From CAVVKW01 sp963749035 (GTDB lineage Bacteria > Verrucomicrobiota > Verrucomicrobiia > Chthoniobacterales > JAATET01), in assembly GCA_963749035.1 (NCBI GenBank), contig CAVVKW010000005.1:310001-374000 (forward strand): a stretch of DNA of 64,000 bases. The letters run 5' to 3'. How positions within the stretch are numbered: the first letter of the stretch is position 1; each line of letters opens with the position of its first letter. Made by a program: the position numbers and the translations under genes. The notes under the pieces are model-generated. The model ran no database searches. It saw nothing but the letters and a program-made list of their open reading frames with translations, and had not been told where the DNA came from. Below, piece after piece: positions 32,868-42,032 of the stretch.

Positions 32868-33402
32868 GGAAAGTCTGACTTCCTTCTTCCCATCTTACCG
32901 TCAGCCGGGACGGATGCAAACTTGCATCATGCAACGTGGCGGAGCTGGCCAGCGGGAGATAGAGGTCAAAGAAATTTGCGAGGCTGGGAATGAATCTGCG
33001 GCGGAGGTCAGTGACCGGCACATTGTGCCCGCCTTTTTGGACGCGTTCTCGCACTCGGCGGATCGAAAATTGGACGGTGGGTAGAGCGAGATAAGAGATG
33101 TGCACTCGGTAGCCGGCGGCTCGAGCAGTCCGCAGCATCGTCGCGTAGGTGCGGCCACTCAACGTGGATTCGAAGCCGAAACTCCGCTGCGCCTCCACTA
33201 TTTCCCGCCATCGTGTAAGTAGCAACCGGGCGGCTCGAACGGAAGCCAGCGGCGGATCGAGGGGGGAAAGTCCGGCGGCAATGGAATCAGCGTTTAGAAA
33301 CTCTGCGATCGTGGCGGAAGGAAGGAATTCACGTGCAAAAGTCGTCTTCCCGGCTCCGTTCGGCCCAGCGATGACGTAGATCGCCGGCGGGTTAGCTTTC
33401 AT
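32824..33402 (-). CDS. Zeta-toxin-like P-loop kinase
   Basis: A 192-aa protein with Walker A GPNGAGKTTFARE at about 11-23, EFLNADSIAAGLSP (substrate-side Asp as in zeta toxins), FGFESTLSGRTY, and the RVRERVQKGGHNVP segment that follows the lid region in this family. Zeta toxins phosphorylate UDP-N-acetylglucosamine; many chromosomal relatives have unknown targets. The start at 33402 is chosen since the fold begins a few residues later; the frame is open upstream to 33489. Confidence 0.8.
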   Translation of the reverse strand: MKANPPAIYVIAGPNGAGKTTFAREFLPSATIAEFLNADSIAAGLSPLDPPLASVRAARLLLTRWREIVEAQRSFGFESTLSGRTYATMLRTARAAGYRVHISYLALPTVQFSIRRVRERVQKGGHNVPVTDLRRRFIPSLANFFDLYLPLASSATLHDASLHPSRLTVRWEEGSQTFLDPERYERIQQICT

Positions 33403-33495
33403 AAGTGTAGATAGAGTAGAATCAAATTTGGAAGAATCGGTCCCTCCCGGGTCTGGCGTTGCGAAGCTTGGAGGGCTACGCGCTACCATGGCTCT

Positions 33496-34311
33496 CTATT
33501 CCGCGCAGTGGGGACAGGAGACGCTGGGGACGTAGCGGGGGTCGGCTTGTTGGGCGAGGGTGACGGGCATTTGGCAGGCGAAGCACAGGGCGGCTCCCGT
33601 CTCGCGCAACTCGGCGTCGACGGCGACGCGTTTGTCGAAGACGAAGCATTCGCCGTCGTAGTGCGCGTCGCCGCAGTCTTCGAAATACTTGAGGATGCCT
33701 CCGTCGAGCTGGAGGACGTTCTTAAAACCGAGCGTCTCCAAAAACGGGGCGGCTTTTTCGCAGCGGATGCCACCGGTGCAGAACGTGACAACCGGCTGGT
33801 CCTTCAGCGATTCCGGGAGGGTCTTCGCGATTTGGGGAAAATTTCGAAAGTGGTCGAGGTCGAGCGTGCGGGCACCGGCGAAGGTGCCGAGGTCGGTCTC
33901 GTAGGTGTTGCGGGTGTCGAGCAGGGTGACGGGGCGGCCTTCGTCGAGCCAGGTCTTGAGTTCGCTCGGGGCGATGCGGGGAGACGTGTGCGTGGCGGGA
34001 TCGATGCCGGAAACGCCGAAGGCGATGATCTCCCGCTTGAGCCGCACGAGCATGCGCGTGAAGGGCTGGTGGTCGCTCTCGCTGAATTTCGGGGTCAGGT
34101 CGGCGAGTCCCGGAATGGAGCGGAGCCGATCGAGGAGGGCGTCAATGGCGGGCCGTTCCCCGGCGACGAAGAGGTTGATGCCCTCGGGACTGAGCAGGAT
34201 GGTGCCGCGCAGGCTGGCGGCGTGGCAGTGCTCGAGGAGTTCTTCGCGCAGCGCCGGGAGATCGGTGAGCGTCGCGAATTGGTAGGCCGCGATGTTCGTA
34301 AAGGTCTTCAC
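33496..34311 (-). CDS. trhO: tRNA uridine(34) hydroxylase, rhodanese family
   Basis: A 271-aa cytoplasmic enzyme of the YceA/TrhO family, which hydroxylates U34 of tRNA on the way to the 5-oxyacetic or methoxy modification. The N-terminal acylphosphatase-like domain has the RGTILLSPEGINLFVAG motif. The central rhodanese domain includes LLDTRNTYETDLGTFAGA and the active loop with Cys in FCTGGIRCEKAAPFL. The C terminus carries CFACQ...CPHC, a probable zinc site. It overlaps the pfkA stop by ATGA, so the two are co-translated. Confidence 0.92.
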   Translation of the reverse strand: MKTFTNIAAYQFATLTDLPALREELLEHCHAASLRGTILLSPEGINLFVAGERPAIDALLDRLRSIPGLADLTPKFSESDHQPFTRMLVRLKREIIAFGVSGIDPATHTSPRIAPSELKTWLDEGRPVTLLDTRNTYETDLGTFAGARTLDLDHFRNFPQIAKTLPESLKDQPVVTFCTGGIRCEKAAPFLETLGFKNVLQLDGGILKYFEDCGDAHYDGECFVFDKRVAVDAELRETGAALCFACQMPVTLAQQADPRYVPSVSCPHCAE

Positions 34312-35660
34312 TCGTCTGGCCGGTCGACGGTCATCCGGCTCGGCTGGCCGGTGCAGGCGATGACGGATTGCCAGAGGTCTCCGTGCGGATCGACGCTGCG
34401 GCGTTGGCGGGTGACGAGCGTGGCGGGCAGGTGGACGTAGTGATACGACCAGCGGCCGACGACGAGGCCGGACTTGCCCGCAAGCCCGGCGTGGACGGCG
34501 TTCTGGCCGAGGCGCGAGCAGTAGAGGGCGTCCTGCGGATCAGCGGGGACGCTCCGGATCAGGTAACTGGGGTCCATGTATTTGAGATTGATCTCGGTTT
34601 GGCGCTCTCGGAAGTAGGCGGTGATCTCGTCGCGCAGGTGGTGGCCAATGTCGCCGAGTCGGATGTTGCCCGAGGGGTCTTCGCCGCCGGTTGCGTCGAG
34701 GTGTTCCTGACCGGCTCCTTCGGCGACGAGCACGACGGCGTGGCCGCGGAGTCGGACCCGGTTGGCGAGGGCTTCGAGGAATCCGCCGGGACCACGGAGG
34801 TCGAACGGGATCTCGGGCACGAGGACGAAATTCACGTCCGTGCGGGCGAGGGCGGCGTGGGCGGCGATGAAGCCGGATTCGCGGCCCATGAGTTTGACCA
34901 ACCCGATCCCGTTCGGTGCGCCCTGGGCCTCGGCGTGGGCGCAGTCGATCGCTTTGACGGCCTGCGAAAACGCCGTTTCGAACCCGAAGCTCTTGTCGAG
35001 AAAGACCATGTCGTTGTCGATGGTCTTGGGGACGCCCACGACGGCGAGGTTCACACCCCGCTCCCGCGCGGCGTTGTGAATCGCGAGTCCGCCTCGCTGG
35101 CTGCCGTCTCCGCCGATGACCACGAGGACGCCGACCTCGTGTTTGACGAGCCAATCGACGATGCGGTTTTCGTCCTGCCGACCGCGCGAGGAGGCGAGCA
35201 CGGTGCCGCCCTGCGAAGCGATGTCGGCGACGCTGCGCGGGGTGAGCATGAGGGGTTCGTGGCCGTATTCCGGAATGAAGCCCTGGAAGCCGTAGCGGAT
35301 GCCGTAGATGCGCGGGATGCCGTAGCGGTAGTGGGCCTCGAGCGTGGTGGCTCGGATGACGTTGTTGAGTCCGGGGCAGAGTCCGCCGCAGGTGACGATG
35401 GCGAGATTGGTGAGGCGCGGATCGAAGAAGATGTTTTCGCGCGGCCCGGCTCGCTCGACGAACGGAACCTGTGCGCCGGTCTCGATGATGCTTCGGAGAT
35501 GACGTTCGCGGAGTTCGAACACGAGTCGGTCGTCCTCGCCGACGAAATGAGCGACGCCCTGCGAGCCACGAGCGAGCGCGTGCAGGGGCGATTCGAGCTC
35601 GCAAGGTCCGAGGTCCGGGACGACCAGCTCGGTTGCGTCGATATCCAGAATCTTTGGCAT
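34308..35660 (-). CDS. pfkA: ATP-dependent 6-phosphofructokinase, TP0108 type
   Basis: A 450-aa glycolytic enzyme phosphorylating fructose 6-phosphate. The long form has an N-terminal extension of about 80 residues. TCGGLCPGLNNVIR starts the nucleotide domain. GGDGSQRGG has the Gly that marks ATP use rather than pyrophosphate (GGDD). VGVPKTIDNDM and MGRESGFIAAHAAL carry substrate-site residues. The family resembles the treponemal TP0108 enzymes. It is the upstream partner of trhO on the same transcript and is divergent from the alkB-like gene. Confidence 0.9.
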   Translation of the reverse strand: MPKILDIDATELVVPDLGPCELESPLHALARGSQGVAHFVGEDDRLVFELRERHLRSIIETGAQVPFVERAGPRENIFFDPRLTNLAIVTCGGLCPGLNNVIRATTLEAHYRYGIPRIYGIRYGFQGFIPEYGHEPLMLTPRSVADIASQGGTVLASSRGRQDENRIVDWLVKHEVGVLVVIGGDGSQRGGLAIHNAARERGVNLAVVGVPKTIDNDMVFLDKSFGFETAFSQAVKAIDCAHAEAQGAPNGIGLVKLMGRESGFIAAHAALARTDVNFVLVPEIPFDLRGPGGFLEALANRVRLRGHAVVLVAEGAGQEHLDATGGEDPSGNIRLGDIGHHLRDEITAYFRERQTEINLKYMDPSYLIRSVPADPQDALYCSRLGQNAVHAGLAGKSGLVVGRWSYHYVHLPATLVTRQRRSVDPHGDLWQSVIACTGQPSRMTVDRPDE

Positions 35661-35743
35661 GCGTGGGGTGGTAGCGGAATCCGCGCCAGCCGTCAGGTCT
35701 TCAATTGCTTCAATTCAGATCCCGGGTCGGCGATGGTGGGGGA

Positions 35744-36325
35744 ATGTTGACCAACCTGCTTCCGCGAGACGGCGAGGCTTTTTACCACGGGCCGGTTTTT
35801 TCGTCAGGCGAAGCGGCGGCGTATTTCGACGGGCTGCGTCAGACGATTCCGTGGGCGAGTGATGAGATCGTGATGTTCGGGAAGCGGGTCGTGACCTCGC
35901 GGAAGGTCGCTTGGTTCGGAGACCCGGACTGCGACTACGCGTATTCGGGAACGAAAAAGACAGCCCTGCCTTGGACCTCCGAGTTGCTCGAACTCAAAAC
36001 GGTTGCTGAAGAGAAAGCGGGAGCGGTATTCAATTCGTGCCTATTGAATTTGTATCATGACGGGGGAGAAGGGATGGGGTGGCACAGCGACAACGAGCGG
36101 TCGCTCGGGGAGGACCCAGTGATCGCGTCCCTGAGCTTTGGCGCGGAACGGCGGTTTCTTTTTCGGAACAAGGAGGACGGTGAGAAGGTCGAGCTGACGC
36201 TCAAGGACGGAAGTCTGCTCGTGATGGGAGCCGGGACGCAGAGTGCGTGGCAGCACAGTCTGCCGAAGGCGAAGCGGGTGATCGATCCGCGGATCAACCT
36301 GACGTTCCGCCGGATCGTGCGGTAG
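35744..36325 (+). CDS. AlkB-like 2-oxoglutarate/Fe(II) dioxygenase
   Basis: A 193-aa cytoplasmic dioxygenase. Iron ligands are visible as the HxD in GWHSDNERSLG and the later His in WQHSLPKAK, and RINLTFRRI carries the arginine that binds 2-oxoglutarate. The NSCLLNLYHDGGEGMGWH segment is typical of ALKBH2/3-like and bacterial AlkB homologues that repair alkylated bases. The ATG at 35744 has a GGGGGA ribosome site just upstream; an earlier ATG at 35705 overlaps the divergent pfkA promoter region. Confidence 0.9.
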   Translation: MLTNLLPRDGEAFYHGPVFSSGEAAAYFDGLRQTIPWASDEIVMFGKRVVTSRKVAWFGDPDCDYAYSGTKKTALPWTSELLELKTVAEEKAGAVFNSCLLNLYHDGGEGMGWHSDNERSLGEDPVIASLSFGAERRFLFRNKEDGEKVELTLKDGSLLVMGAGTQSAWQHSLPKAKRVIDPRINLTFRRIVR

Positions 36326-36336
36326 CGAGCCAGGCT

Positions 36337-36753
36337 TTAAGGGATCACGCGCCAGATCGCGAAAACGATCGAAAGCAAAATCAGGCAGAGAACGAGAAAC
36401 TGGACTCGGGCGAGATTGCGTTCGGAGCGCCGGGCACGACGTCGGAGGGGGACTTCGCGATTGTCCGCGTATTTGCTGCGCAGCCCGGGGCGGGGCATCG
36501 TGCCGGCGGAAGCGACGTCGAGCCGGATGGGTTCACGTTGCTTCTTTTTCTGGGCGGCTTTGCGGGCCGGTGCTTGCTGGATCAGACGTTGGAGCTTCTC
36601 TTGTTTGCGCTTGAGCTCTTCCTGCGCATCGAGGAGGCGGCGGTGCTCCGCAGACATGGAATCTTCGTCCTTCGGGGCGGCAGCTTTCCGGCGGGCGGGT
36701 GCCTTTTTCTTGGGGGGGAGGCGGGCCGTGCGGCGTTTGGGCTCGGGAGGCAT
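36337..36753 (-). CDS. Basic coiled-coil protein with C-terminal anchor
   Basis: A 138-aa protein of unknown function. The N-terminal 35 residues are Lys/Arg/Pro/Ala-rich. A heptad-rich coiled coil follows (about 40-65, RRLLDAQEELKRKQEKLQRL). A basic stretch with RRRARRSERNLARVQ leads to one transmembrane helix at the very end (FLVLCLILLSIVFAIW). The start MPPEPK lies one base after the stop of the next upstream gene, so the two are coupled. No family is recognised. Confidence 0.65.
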   Translation of the reverse strand: MPPEPKRRTARLPPKKKAPARRKAAAPKDEDSMSAEHRRLLDAQEELKRKQEKLQRLIQQAPARKAAQKKKQREPIRLDVASAGTMPRPGLRSKYADNREVPLRRRARRSERNLARVQFLVLCLILLSIVFAIWRVIP

Positions 36754-36754
36754 G

Positions 36755-37378
36755 CTAGCTCGCCCCTCCACTGACTGTCATCCAAACAACGAGCACGATC
36801 AGGATGATGAGCACCATCACGGGCAAGGTGAAGGCGAAACCAGCCGTGAGCCAATACGAGAATCCTTTTTCGACGCCGGCGTAGTCGTCGTAGTAGTCGC
36901 TGCCGCCCGCGGAGTGACCGTCGTCGCCGATGTCCGGTGCGACCTTGGCGTTGAGCTTGAGATGTTCGGCGCGGGCGTCGTCGACGGCACTGAGCGATTT
37001 GCTGAGTTCCTTGGGAAGCTCGGGCCCGGTCCACATCCGAGGATTGATGTCCTCGAGGGTGCGTAGATGAGTGAGGAACGAGCCGTGAATGCTGTGGAGC
37101 TGCTCGAGACGTTTCTGCGATTCTTCGGATTCGCGCTGAACGATCACGAGGGAGCGAGTGAGTTTGTCGACCATCTCGGCCCGACCGGCTTCGAGTTCGT
37201 CCTGACGGCGCCCCATTTCTTCGAGGCGAGCCTTGTCTTTTTCGATCTGCTCGGCGCGGCGCTTGAGCTCGCCGAGCTCCGCCTGGGCTTTCTGGACCTG
37301 AGACTCCAGCTCCTCCGATGACTCATCGTCATCGAAGTCCAAATCATCTTCATCTTCGTCTCGACGGCTACTTGGCAT
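36755..37378 (-). CDS. Acidic coiled-coil protein with C-terminal anchor
   Basis: A 207-aa protein of unknown function. It opens with a run of Asp/Glu (DEDEDDLDFDDDESSEE), continues as a long coiled coil (about 25-95), and ends with a transmembrane helix (LTAGFAFTLPVMVLIILIVLVVWM) near residues 178-201. The topology suggests a cytoplasmic coiled coil held to the membrane by its tail. It is encoded directly upstream of another coiled-coil, tail-anchored protein of opposite charge, so the two may form a complex (inference). Confidence 0.7.
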   Translation of the reverse strand: MPSSRRDEDEDDLDFDDDESSEELESQVQKAQAELGELKRRAEQIEKDKARLEEMGRRQDELEAGRAEMVDKLTRSLVIVQRESEESQKRLEQLHSIHGSFLTHLRTLEDINPRMWTGPELPKELSKSLSAVDDARAEHLKLNAKVAPDIGDDGHSAGGSDYYDDYAGVEKGFSYWLTAGFAFTLPVMVLIILIVLVVWMTVSGGAS

Positions 37379-37499
37379 GCTTAAAATCCCTGGGTCGCGA
37401 CGTTAGGGAGGCCCACCGAAAATTCCAGCGAAAACCATGACTTGGGATGGGGTTTTGCGGATTCGGAGTCGTGGTGGGCATGTCCGCGGCTGAATCGCG

Positions 37500-38831
37500 T
37501 CAGGTGGCAGAAGTGGGTGTCTCAGTTCGGCGTTGGCGAAATAAAATCCGCGCGAAGACCACAACCAGCAGTAGCCCGGCGATGAGGATGCCGATGAGAA
37601 TCGCAACCCGTAGGAAAATGGCGTTCATTACTCGTTCGGCTCGGGTGTCGAGGACGAGGGTGAGTTCGGCGACGCGGGCCTCCCATTGGCCGGGCTGGGT
37701 CTCGGCGAGAAGCTGGTTCAGGCCGAGGACGATCTCGTTGAGTTGATTGATCGACGTCGTGGTCCCCGCAAGGGTCGCGACGTAGTCGTCGGGGCCGAAG
37801 GGGAGGGCCGCGATTTGCTCGGCCAGGACCTCCACCGACGCGGCGGTGCCTTGGACGGATTGGCTGATGCGCTCGGCGCTTTCGAGCGAGCGGGTGACTT
37901 CGGCGAGCGAGCCTTGGATTTCGGGAAACATCCGGGTGACGTTGGGCTCGTAAGCAGCGTAGAGGTCGGCGATCTGGGCCGGAAGGGTGTTGGCGAGATC
38001 GAGCCATTGGTCGAAATCGGGGTTGAGGGTGGCGATCGGGAAGCGCTGGGCGACGTGATCGACGGTCAGATCGGCCTGGCGTTCCAGAATGAGCGGCAGG
38101 CGCTCGAGGTAGAACAGCATGCGTTCGCCGGTGAGTAGCGATTGATCGACGTTGCCAAGGAGTCGGCGGACGTGGGCCATCAGGCCCGTGGCCGAAGATG
38201 CCGCCTCGAACTGACTGAGGACAACGCCGTCGAGGGTGCGCAGTCGGGCGGTGGCGACGTCGCGGGGGTTTGCGGTCAGCTTCCACTGGGCGATGAGCGC
38301 GCGGAGGTCGGCGGTCTGCTCCGGGGTCAGGATCGAGTCGACTTCGCTCCAGATCTGCCGCTCGGCTTCCGCGTAAACCGATTGCAGTCCGACGGCGTGC
38401 TCGCCGAGTGCTTCGGGTATCCAGTAGCGGTCGGCGGCCCAGCGACCGGCGGAGACGAAAACGGCCATGTCGAGAAGGCCGGCCCGGGGGTCGCGGGAGG
38501 CGGCGATCATCATGGACGAGGTGACGAGGCTGAGCTGCAGCCGCTGCGCCAGCACTTGTCGGTCGACGTCGGATTCGGCTACAACGTAGTCCGTGAAAAC
38601 TTGATCGAGTTCGACGGTGAGCTGGTCGGAGAAATCCATGACCATGAGCTGGAGCTTGGCGGAAAGGCGGCCTGAGCGGGAGTCGGGCTCGACGCCAGGA
38701 ATCGTGATGCCGGTGCTCGGAGCGGAGGATTCTTCGATGAGTGGCTGCCCGGAATTCAGGGCGCACGCGCTCGTCGTCAGTCCGACCGCAAGGACTAGAG
38801 TGACGTATCTCCAGCCTCCGATCTCACTCAT
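37500..38831 (-). CDS. Exported helical protein with C-terminal membrane helix
   Basis: A 443-aa protein of unknown function. The N terminus is a signal peptide (WRYVTLVLAVGLTTSACAL). The Cys at about 23 hints at a lipoprotein, but the preceding residues are not a good lipobox. The body is almost all alpha-helical, with stretches such as FPEIQGSLAEVTRSLESAERISQSVQGTAASVEVLAEQ split over several amphipathic helices, and it ends with a strong helix (FLRVAILIGILIAGLLLVVVFARILF) and a short basic tail. The bulk would lie in the periplasm with the C terminus in the membrane. It is encoded 121 bp upstream of the two coiled-coil proteins. Confidence 0.7.
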   Translation of the reverse strand: MSEIGGWRYVTLVLAVGLTTSACALNSGQPLIEESSAPSTGITIPGVEPDSRSGRLSAKLQLMVMDFSDQLTVELDQVFTDYVVAESDVDRQVLAQRLQLSLVTSSMMIAASRDPRAGLLDMAVFVSAGRWAADRYWIPEALGEHAVGLQSVYAEAERQIWSEVDSILTPEQTADLRALIAQWKLTANPRDVATARLRTLDGVVLSQFEAASSATGLMAHVRRLLGNVDQSLLTGERMLFYLERLPLILERQADLTVDHVAQRFPIATLNPDFDQWLDLANTLPAQIADLYAAYEPNVTRMFPEIQGSLAEVTRSLESAERISQSVQGTAASVEVLAEQIAALPFGPDDYVATLAGTTTSINQLNEIVLGLNQLLAETQPGQWEARVAELTLVLDTRAERVMNAIFLRVAILIGILIAGLLLVVVFARILFRQRRTETPTSAT

Positions 38832-38930
38832 TCCCTCGCATCAACAATTGCCGGACTTGCCGTGTCAAGTTGCGTCCGCGGCGAAGGATCGCGCGACCGT
38901 TGTGGGCGCGGGAAGGCGGAGGGTCTGGAA

Positions 38931-40460
38931 TCAGAGCTCCGAGAGAAACTCGTGGGCCTCGCGGACGATGGTGTCGCGCGCGGCGGCGGGCCGTTTACGC
39001 CAGCTCCGGACGATCATGGCGGTGCGCGGATTTTTCACGAAGCGGTCTTGGTGTTGATCGTAGAAACTCCAGTAGAGGAGGTTGAACGGGCACGCACCGG
39101 GGCCCGATTTTTGCTTGGGGTCGTAGGCGCAGTCGGAGCAGTAGTTGCTCATCTTCGAAATGTAGGCCGCGGCTCCCGCGTAGGGTTTGCTGCCGAGGTA
39201 GCCGCCGTCGGCGTGTAGGGCCATACCGATGACGTTGCCGGCCATCACCCATTCGTAGGCGTCGACGTACATTTCGGTGAACCACCGGAGTGCTTCGCTG
39301 GGCCGGACGCCGGTGAGGAGAAGGAAATTCCCGAGGATCATGAGCCGCTGGATGTGGTGGTTGTAACCCGTGTCGATCACCTGCGTGAGGGTCTGGTGCA
39401 GGCAGTGGAGGTCGGTTTCACCGGTGTAGAAAAACTCAGGCAGATCGCGGTCGGCGCCGAGGGCATTCAGCTCGGCGTATTCCGGCATGCGGAGCCAATA
39501 AACGCCGTTGATAAACTCGCGCCAGCCGATGATCTGACGAACGAAACCTTCGACCGCAGCGAGAGGGGCGCGGCCCGAGCGATAGGCGTCGACGGCGGCG
39601 GTCACGCATTCCATCGGGCCGAGAAGCCCAACGTTGATGAGGGGTGAAAGGACGGAATGAAAGAGCGTCCGTTCACCGGCCAGCATGAGGTCTTGGTAGT
39701 TGCCAAAATTCGACAGCCGCTCGGTGACGAAGCGATCCAGCCAGCGAAGCGCCGCATCGCGAGTGACGGGGAGCCAGAACCCGGTGGCCTCTCCCGGGGC
39801 GTCGGGAAAGTTTTGGTCGACCGCTGCGATGACCTCCTGCGTCAGCGCGTCCGGTTTTTCGCCGGGTGGAGGGGGTGGTTCGGTCGGAGCGTCTTTGTGC
39901 CAATCGCGAAAGGTTCTTCGGTTCTCCGGATCGTAGTTCCACGAACCGCCTTCCGGCTTGCCGTTTTCATCGAGCAGGACGCCCAACTCGGCTCGCATGC
40001 GGCGGTAGTGGTCCTCCATTCGCAATTGCTTCCGGCCGCTCGCCCACGCGGCGAAGTCATCGCGAGCCACGACGAACTGCACCGGGGGCAGGAAGTGAAC
40101 GTCGAGATCCAGTGCTTTACCGATGGCCGTGATTGCGTGTTGCTCGAAGAGATTGTTCGGCGCGGCCATGAGAACGTGGCGGGAGCCGCCGGACGCCAGG
40201 TGGCGATCCCATCCTTGACTGAAATCGTCCGTCGACCCGAGCTGGTGGTAGTCGACCTGCCAGCCCTCGGCTTCGAGTTCGCGGGCGAAGTGGCGCATCG
40301 CGGCGTAGATCAAAACGAGCTTCTGCCGGTGATACCGGAGGTGCGCGCCGCGCTTGCGGGACTCGATGAAAAGGACCCGATCGACTGCCCGGTCGCTGGT
40401 GGCGAGCGCGGGATGGTCGCGACTCAACTGATCACCCAATATCCAGATTGTCCGGTTCAT
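38931..40460 (-). CDS. FeS-type bacterial photolyase/cryptochrome (PhrB-like)
   Basis: A 509-aa flavoprotein of the FeS-BCP group, probably a (6-4) photolyase. It begins IWILGDQLSRDHPAL, the family's N-terminal lumazine/DMRL-binding Rossmann domain. The C-terminal FAD domain contains SPLINVGLLGPMEC, GWREFINGVYW, DTGYNHHIQRLMILGNFLLL and the cysteines CSDC...C in SNYCSDCAYDPKQKSGPG plus an earlier DLHCLHQ that coordinate the [4Fe-4S] cluster. The size is typical of this group. It repairs UV photoproducts with blue light. It is divergent from the secreted-protein gene at 40692. Confidence 0.9.
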   Translation of the reverse strand: MNRTIWILGDQLSRDHPALATSDRAVDRVLFIESRKRGAHLRYHRQKLVLIYAAMRHFARELEAEGWQVDYHQLGSTDDFSQGWDRHLASGGSRHVLMAAPNNLFEQHAITAIGKALDLDVHFLPPVQFVVARDDFAAWASGRKQLRMEDHYRRMRAELGVLLDENGKPEGGSWNYDPENRRTFRDWHKDAPTEPPPPPGEKPDALTQEVIAAVDQNFPDAPGEATGFWLPVTRDAALRWLDRFVTERLSNFGNYQDLMLAGERTLFHSVLSPLINVGLLGPMECVTAAVDAYRSGRAPLAAVEGFVRQIIGWREFINGVYWLRMPEYAELNALGADRDLPEFFYTGETDLHCLHQTLTQVIDTGYNHHIQRLMILGNFLLLTGVRPSEALRWFTEMYVDAYEWVMAGNVIGMALHADGGYLGSKPYAGAAAYISKMSNYCSDCAYDPKQKSGPGACPFNLLYWSFYDQHQDRFVKNPRTAMIVRSWRKRPAAARDTIVREAHEFLSEL

Positions 40461-40691
40461 CGATCGAAGTTGGTAACGCTTGGGCGCGATCCGACGGACG
40501 CACGCTCCGAGTGGTTACTTCCAAAGCTAGCGTTTCGGGAGCTCAGGCGTTGCACAAATTCTTCGCGGGAGAAGGTATCTCGACAGAGAAATCGCAGCGC
40601 CCCAACGACTTGGAGAATCAGTCGTTTCGACCCGCGGGGCGGTGAAGTTTTTGGCATTGTTTTTCGGGTGCGAATCACCAGATTGCGCCGC

Positions 40692-42032
40692 ATGAAAAAA
40701 CTTTGTGGATTGTGCGTCCTGGGCTTGGTCGGGTCGCTCGGTGCGAATCAAGAGTTGATCGAAACCGGAGCCGAGGTCGACGAAGTGGTGGCGGAGTCCG
40801 GGATGGCGGCACCGGCCAGTGTGCTTCGCCCCTTGGCCGCGCAGATTCCGTTCGTTGCGTTTCGCTATCCGCACGTCGACGCGGATCAAAACGTGACGTT
40901 TATCGCGGACGATCCGATTTACACGAAGGGCGGAGAGAACCACGGGATCTTCCGCTCGCTCGCGGCGGGTGGTCCGCTGGTCACGCTCGTGCGGGCGGGA
41001 GAGACGGAGGTTCCCGGCGAACCGGGTGTGCGGTTCGATTACGTCCGGGGACTGCAGACGGACGAGAGCACGTTGGTCTTCAACGCGAGGGACACGGCGG
41101 GCGAGTGGGGTTGGTATCGGTGGGACGACTACGCAATTCGGTCGGTGGTGCGCACGGGTGAAACCGTTCTCCCGGCGGAAACGGTCCCGGTCACCTACGT
41201 GGGTTACGGCAACGTGGTCGGCCAGTGGGTGCTGGTGCAGGCCGAGACGAATGACGCGAAGTCGCTCGCGCTTTTCGACGGTGACATCGGAGTGCTTCGT
41301 GGGTTGCTTCGCGCGGACGGGACAACGCCGATCCCGGGCCGTGAGGACGATTTCTTCCGTTACCTCTCACCGCAAAATTGGATGGACGAGCGGGACGTCG
41401 TTTTTCGAGCGGCACGCGCGGACAGTCCGCACACGCTGACCAGCCGCAAGCGGGGAGATCGTGGGATCTACGGTTGGTTCGACGTGGATTTGAGTGACGC
41501 GGCGGCGTTCGATCTGGAAAATTTGGTGACCGTGGCCGACTGGGAGACGGAGGTTCCGCTGATGCCGGGGAAGGTCTTCAAGGACGTGGACAGCGCGCCC
41601 GTGGACGACGGATTGGTGGCGTTTGCGGCGAGCGGCGACGACTTCCGTGGGGTTTACGCCTTCGATTCACGCGCTGCCACCCCGGGGCTAACGATGGTCG
41701 CAGACACCCAGATGGCCATCGAATCCTTGTTTGAAGGACCGTTTCGAACGTTTGGAGCCTACCTGACGGTCGACGACCGACGGGTGGTCTTCATCGGATA
41801 CGCCAGGGACTATGTCGGAGTGTTCTGCTACCGAGTCGATCAACCCGGTAAGCTCTACCTCCTCGCTGATAACCGGGCTCTCGTGGACGGAAAAGAAATC
41901 GTGGATTTCGAGCTGGCGAAGCAATTTTTCAGTGGCGAGCGATTTGCGCTGACCGCGGAATTTGAAGACAGAACTTCCGGCGTCTATCTGGCAACGGTCC
42001 CGGACGAAGGGCTTGAGTTGATTCGCGAATAG
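40692..42032 (+). CDS. Exported protein of unknown function, repeat-rich beta
   Basis: A 446-aa protein beginning with a signal peptide (MKKLCGLCVLGLVGSLGANQ). The mature part alternates short beta motifs of the type FIADDPIYTKGGENHGIFR, LVRAGETEVPGEPGVRFDY and VFNARDTAGEWGWYRW, repeated several times. This suggests a beta-propeller of the kind seen in periplasmic or choice-of-anchor proteins. I do not recognise a specific family. The frame is open far upstream (to 39657), but that part is antisense to the photolyase and has no signal peptide, so the ATG at 40692 is used. Confidence 0.75.
   Translation: MKKLCGLCVLGLVGSLGANQELIETGAEVDEVVAESGMAAPASVLRPLAAQIPFVAFRYPHVDADQNVTFIADDPIYTKGGENHGIFRSLAAGGPLVTLVRAGETEVPGEPGVRFDYVRGLQTDESTLVFNARDTAGEWGWYRWDDYAIRSVVRTGETVLPAETVPVTYVGYGNVVGQWVLVQAETNDAKSLALFDGDIGVLRGLLRADGTTPIPGREDDFFRYLSPQNWMDERDVVFRAARADSPHTLTSRKRGDRGIYGWFDVDLSDAAAFDLENLVTVADWETEVPLMPGKVFKDVDSAPVDDGLVAFAASGDDFRGVYAFDSRAATPGLTMVADTQMAIESLFEGPFRTFGAYLTVDDRRVVFIGYARDYVGVFCYRVDQPGKLYLLADNRALVDGKEIVDFELAKQFFSGERFALTAEFEDRTSGVYLATVPDEGLELIRE

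Noticed and set aside
39657..40691. Upstream extension of the secreted-protein frame
   Set aside because: It is antisense to the photolyase gene, and the protein has a clear signal peptide starting at 40692.
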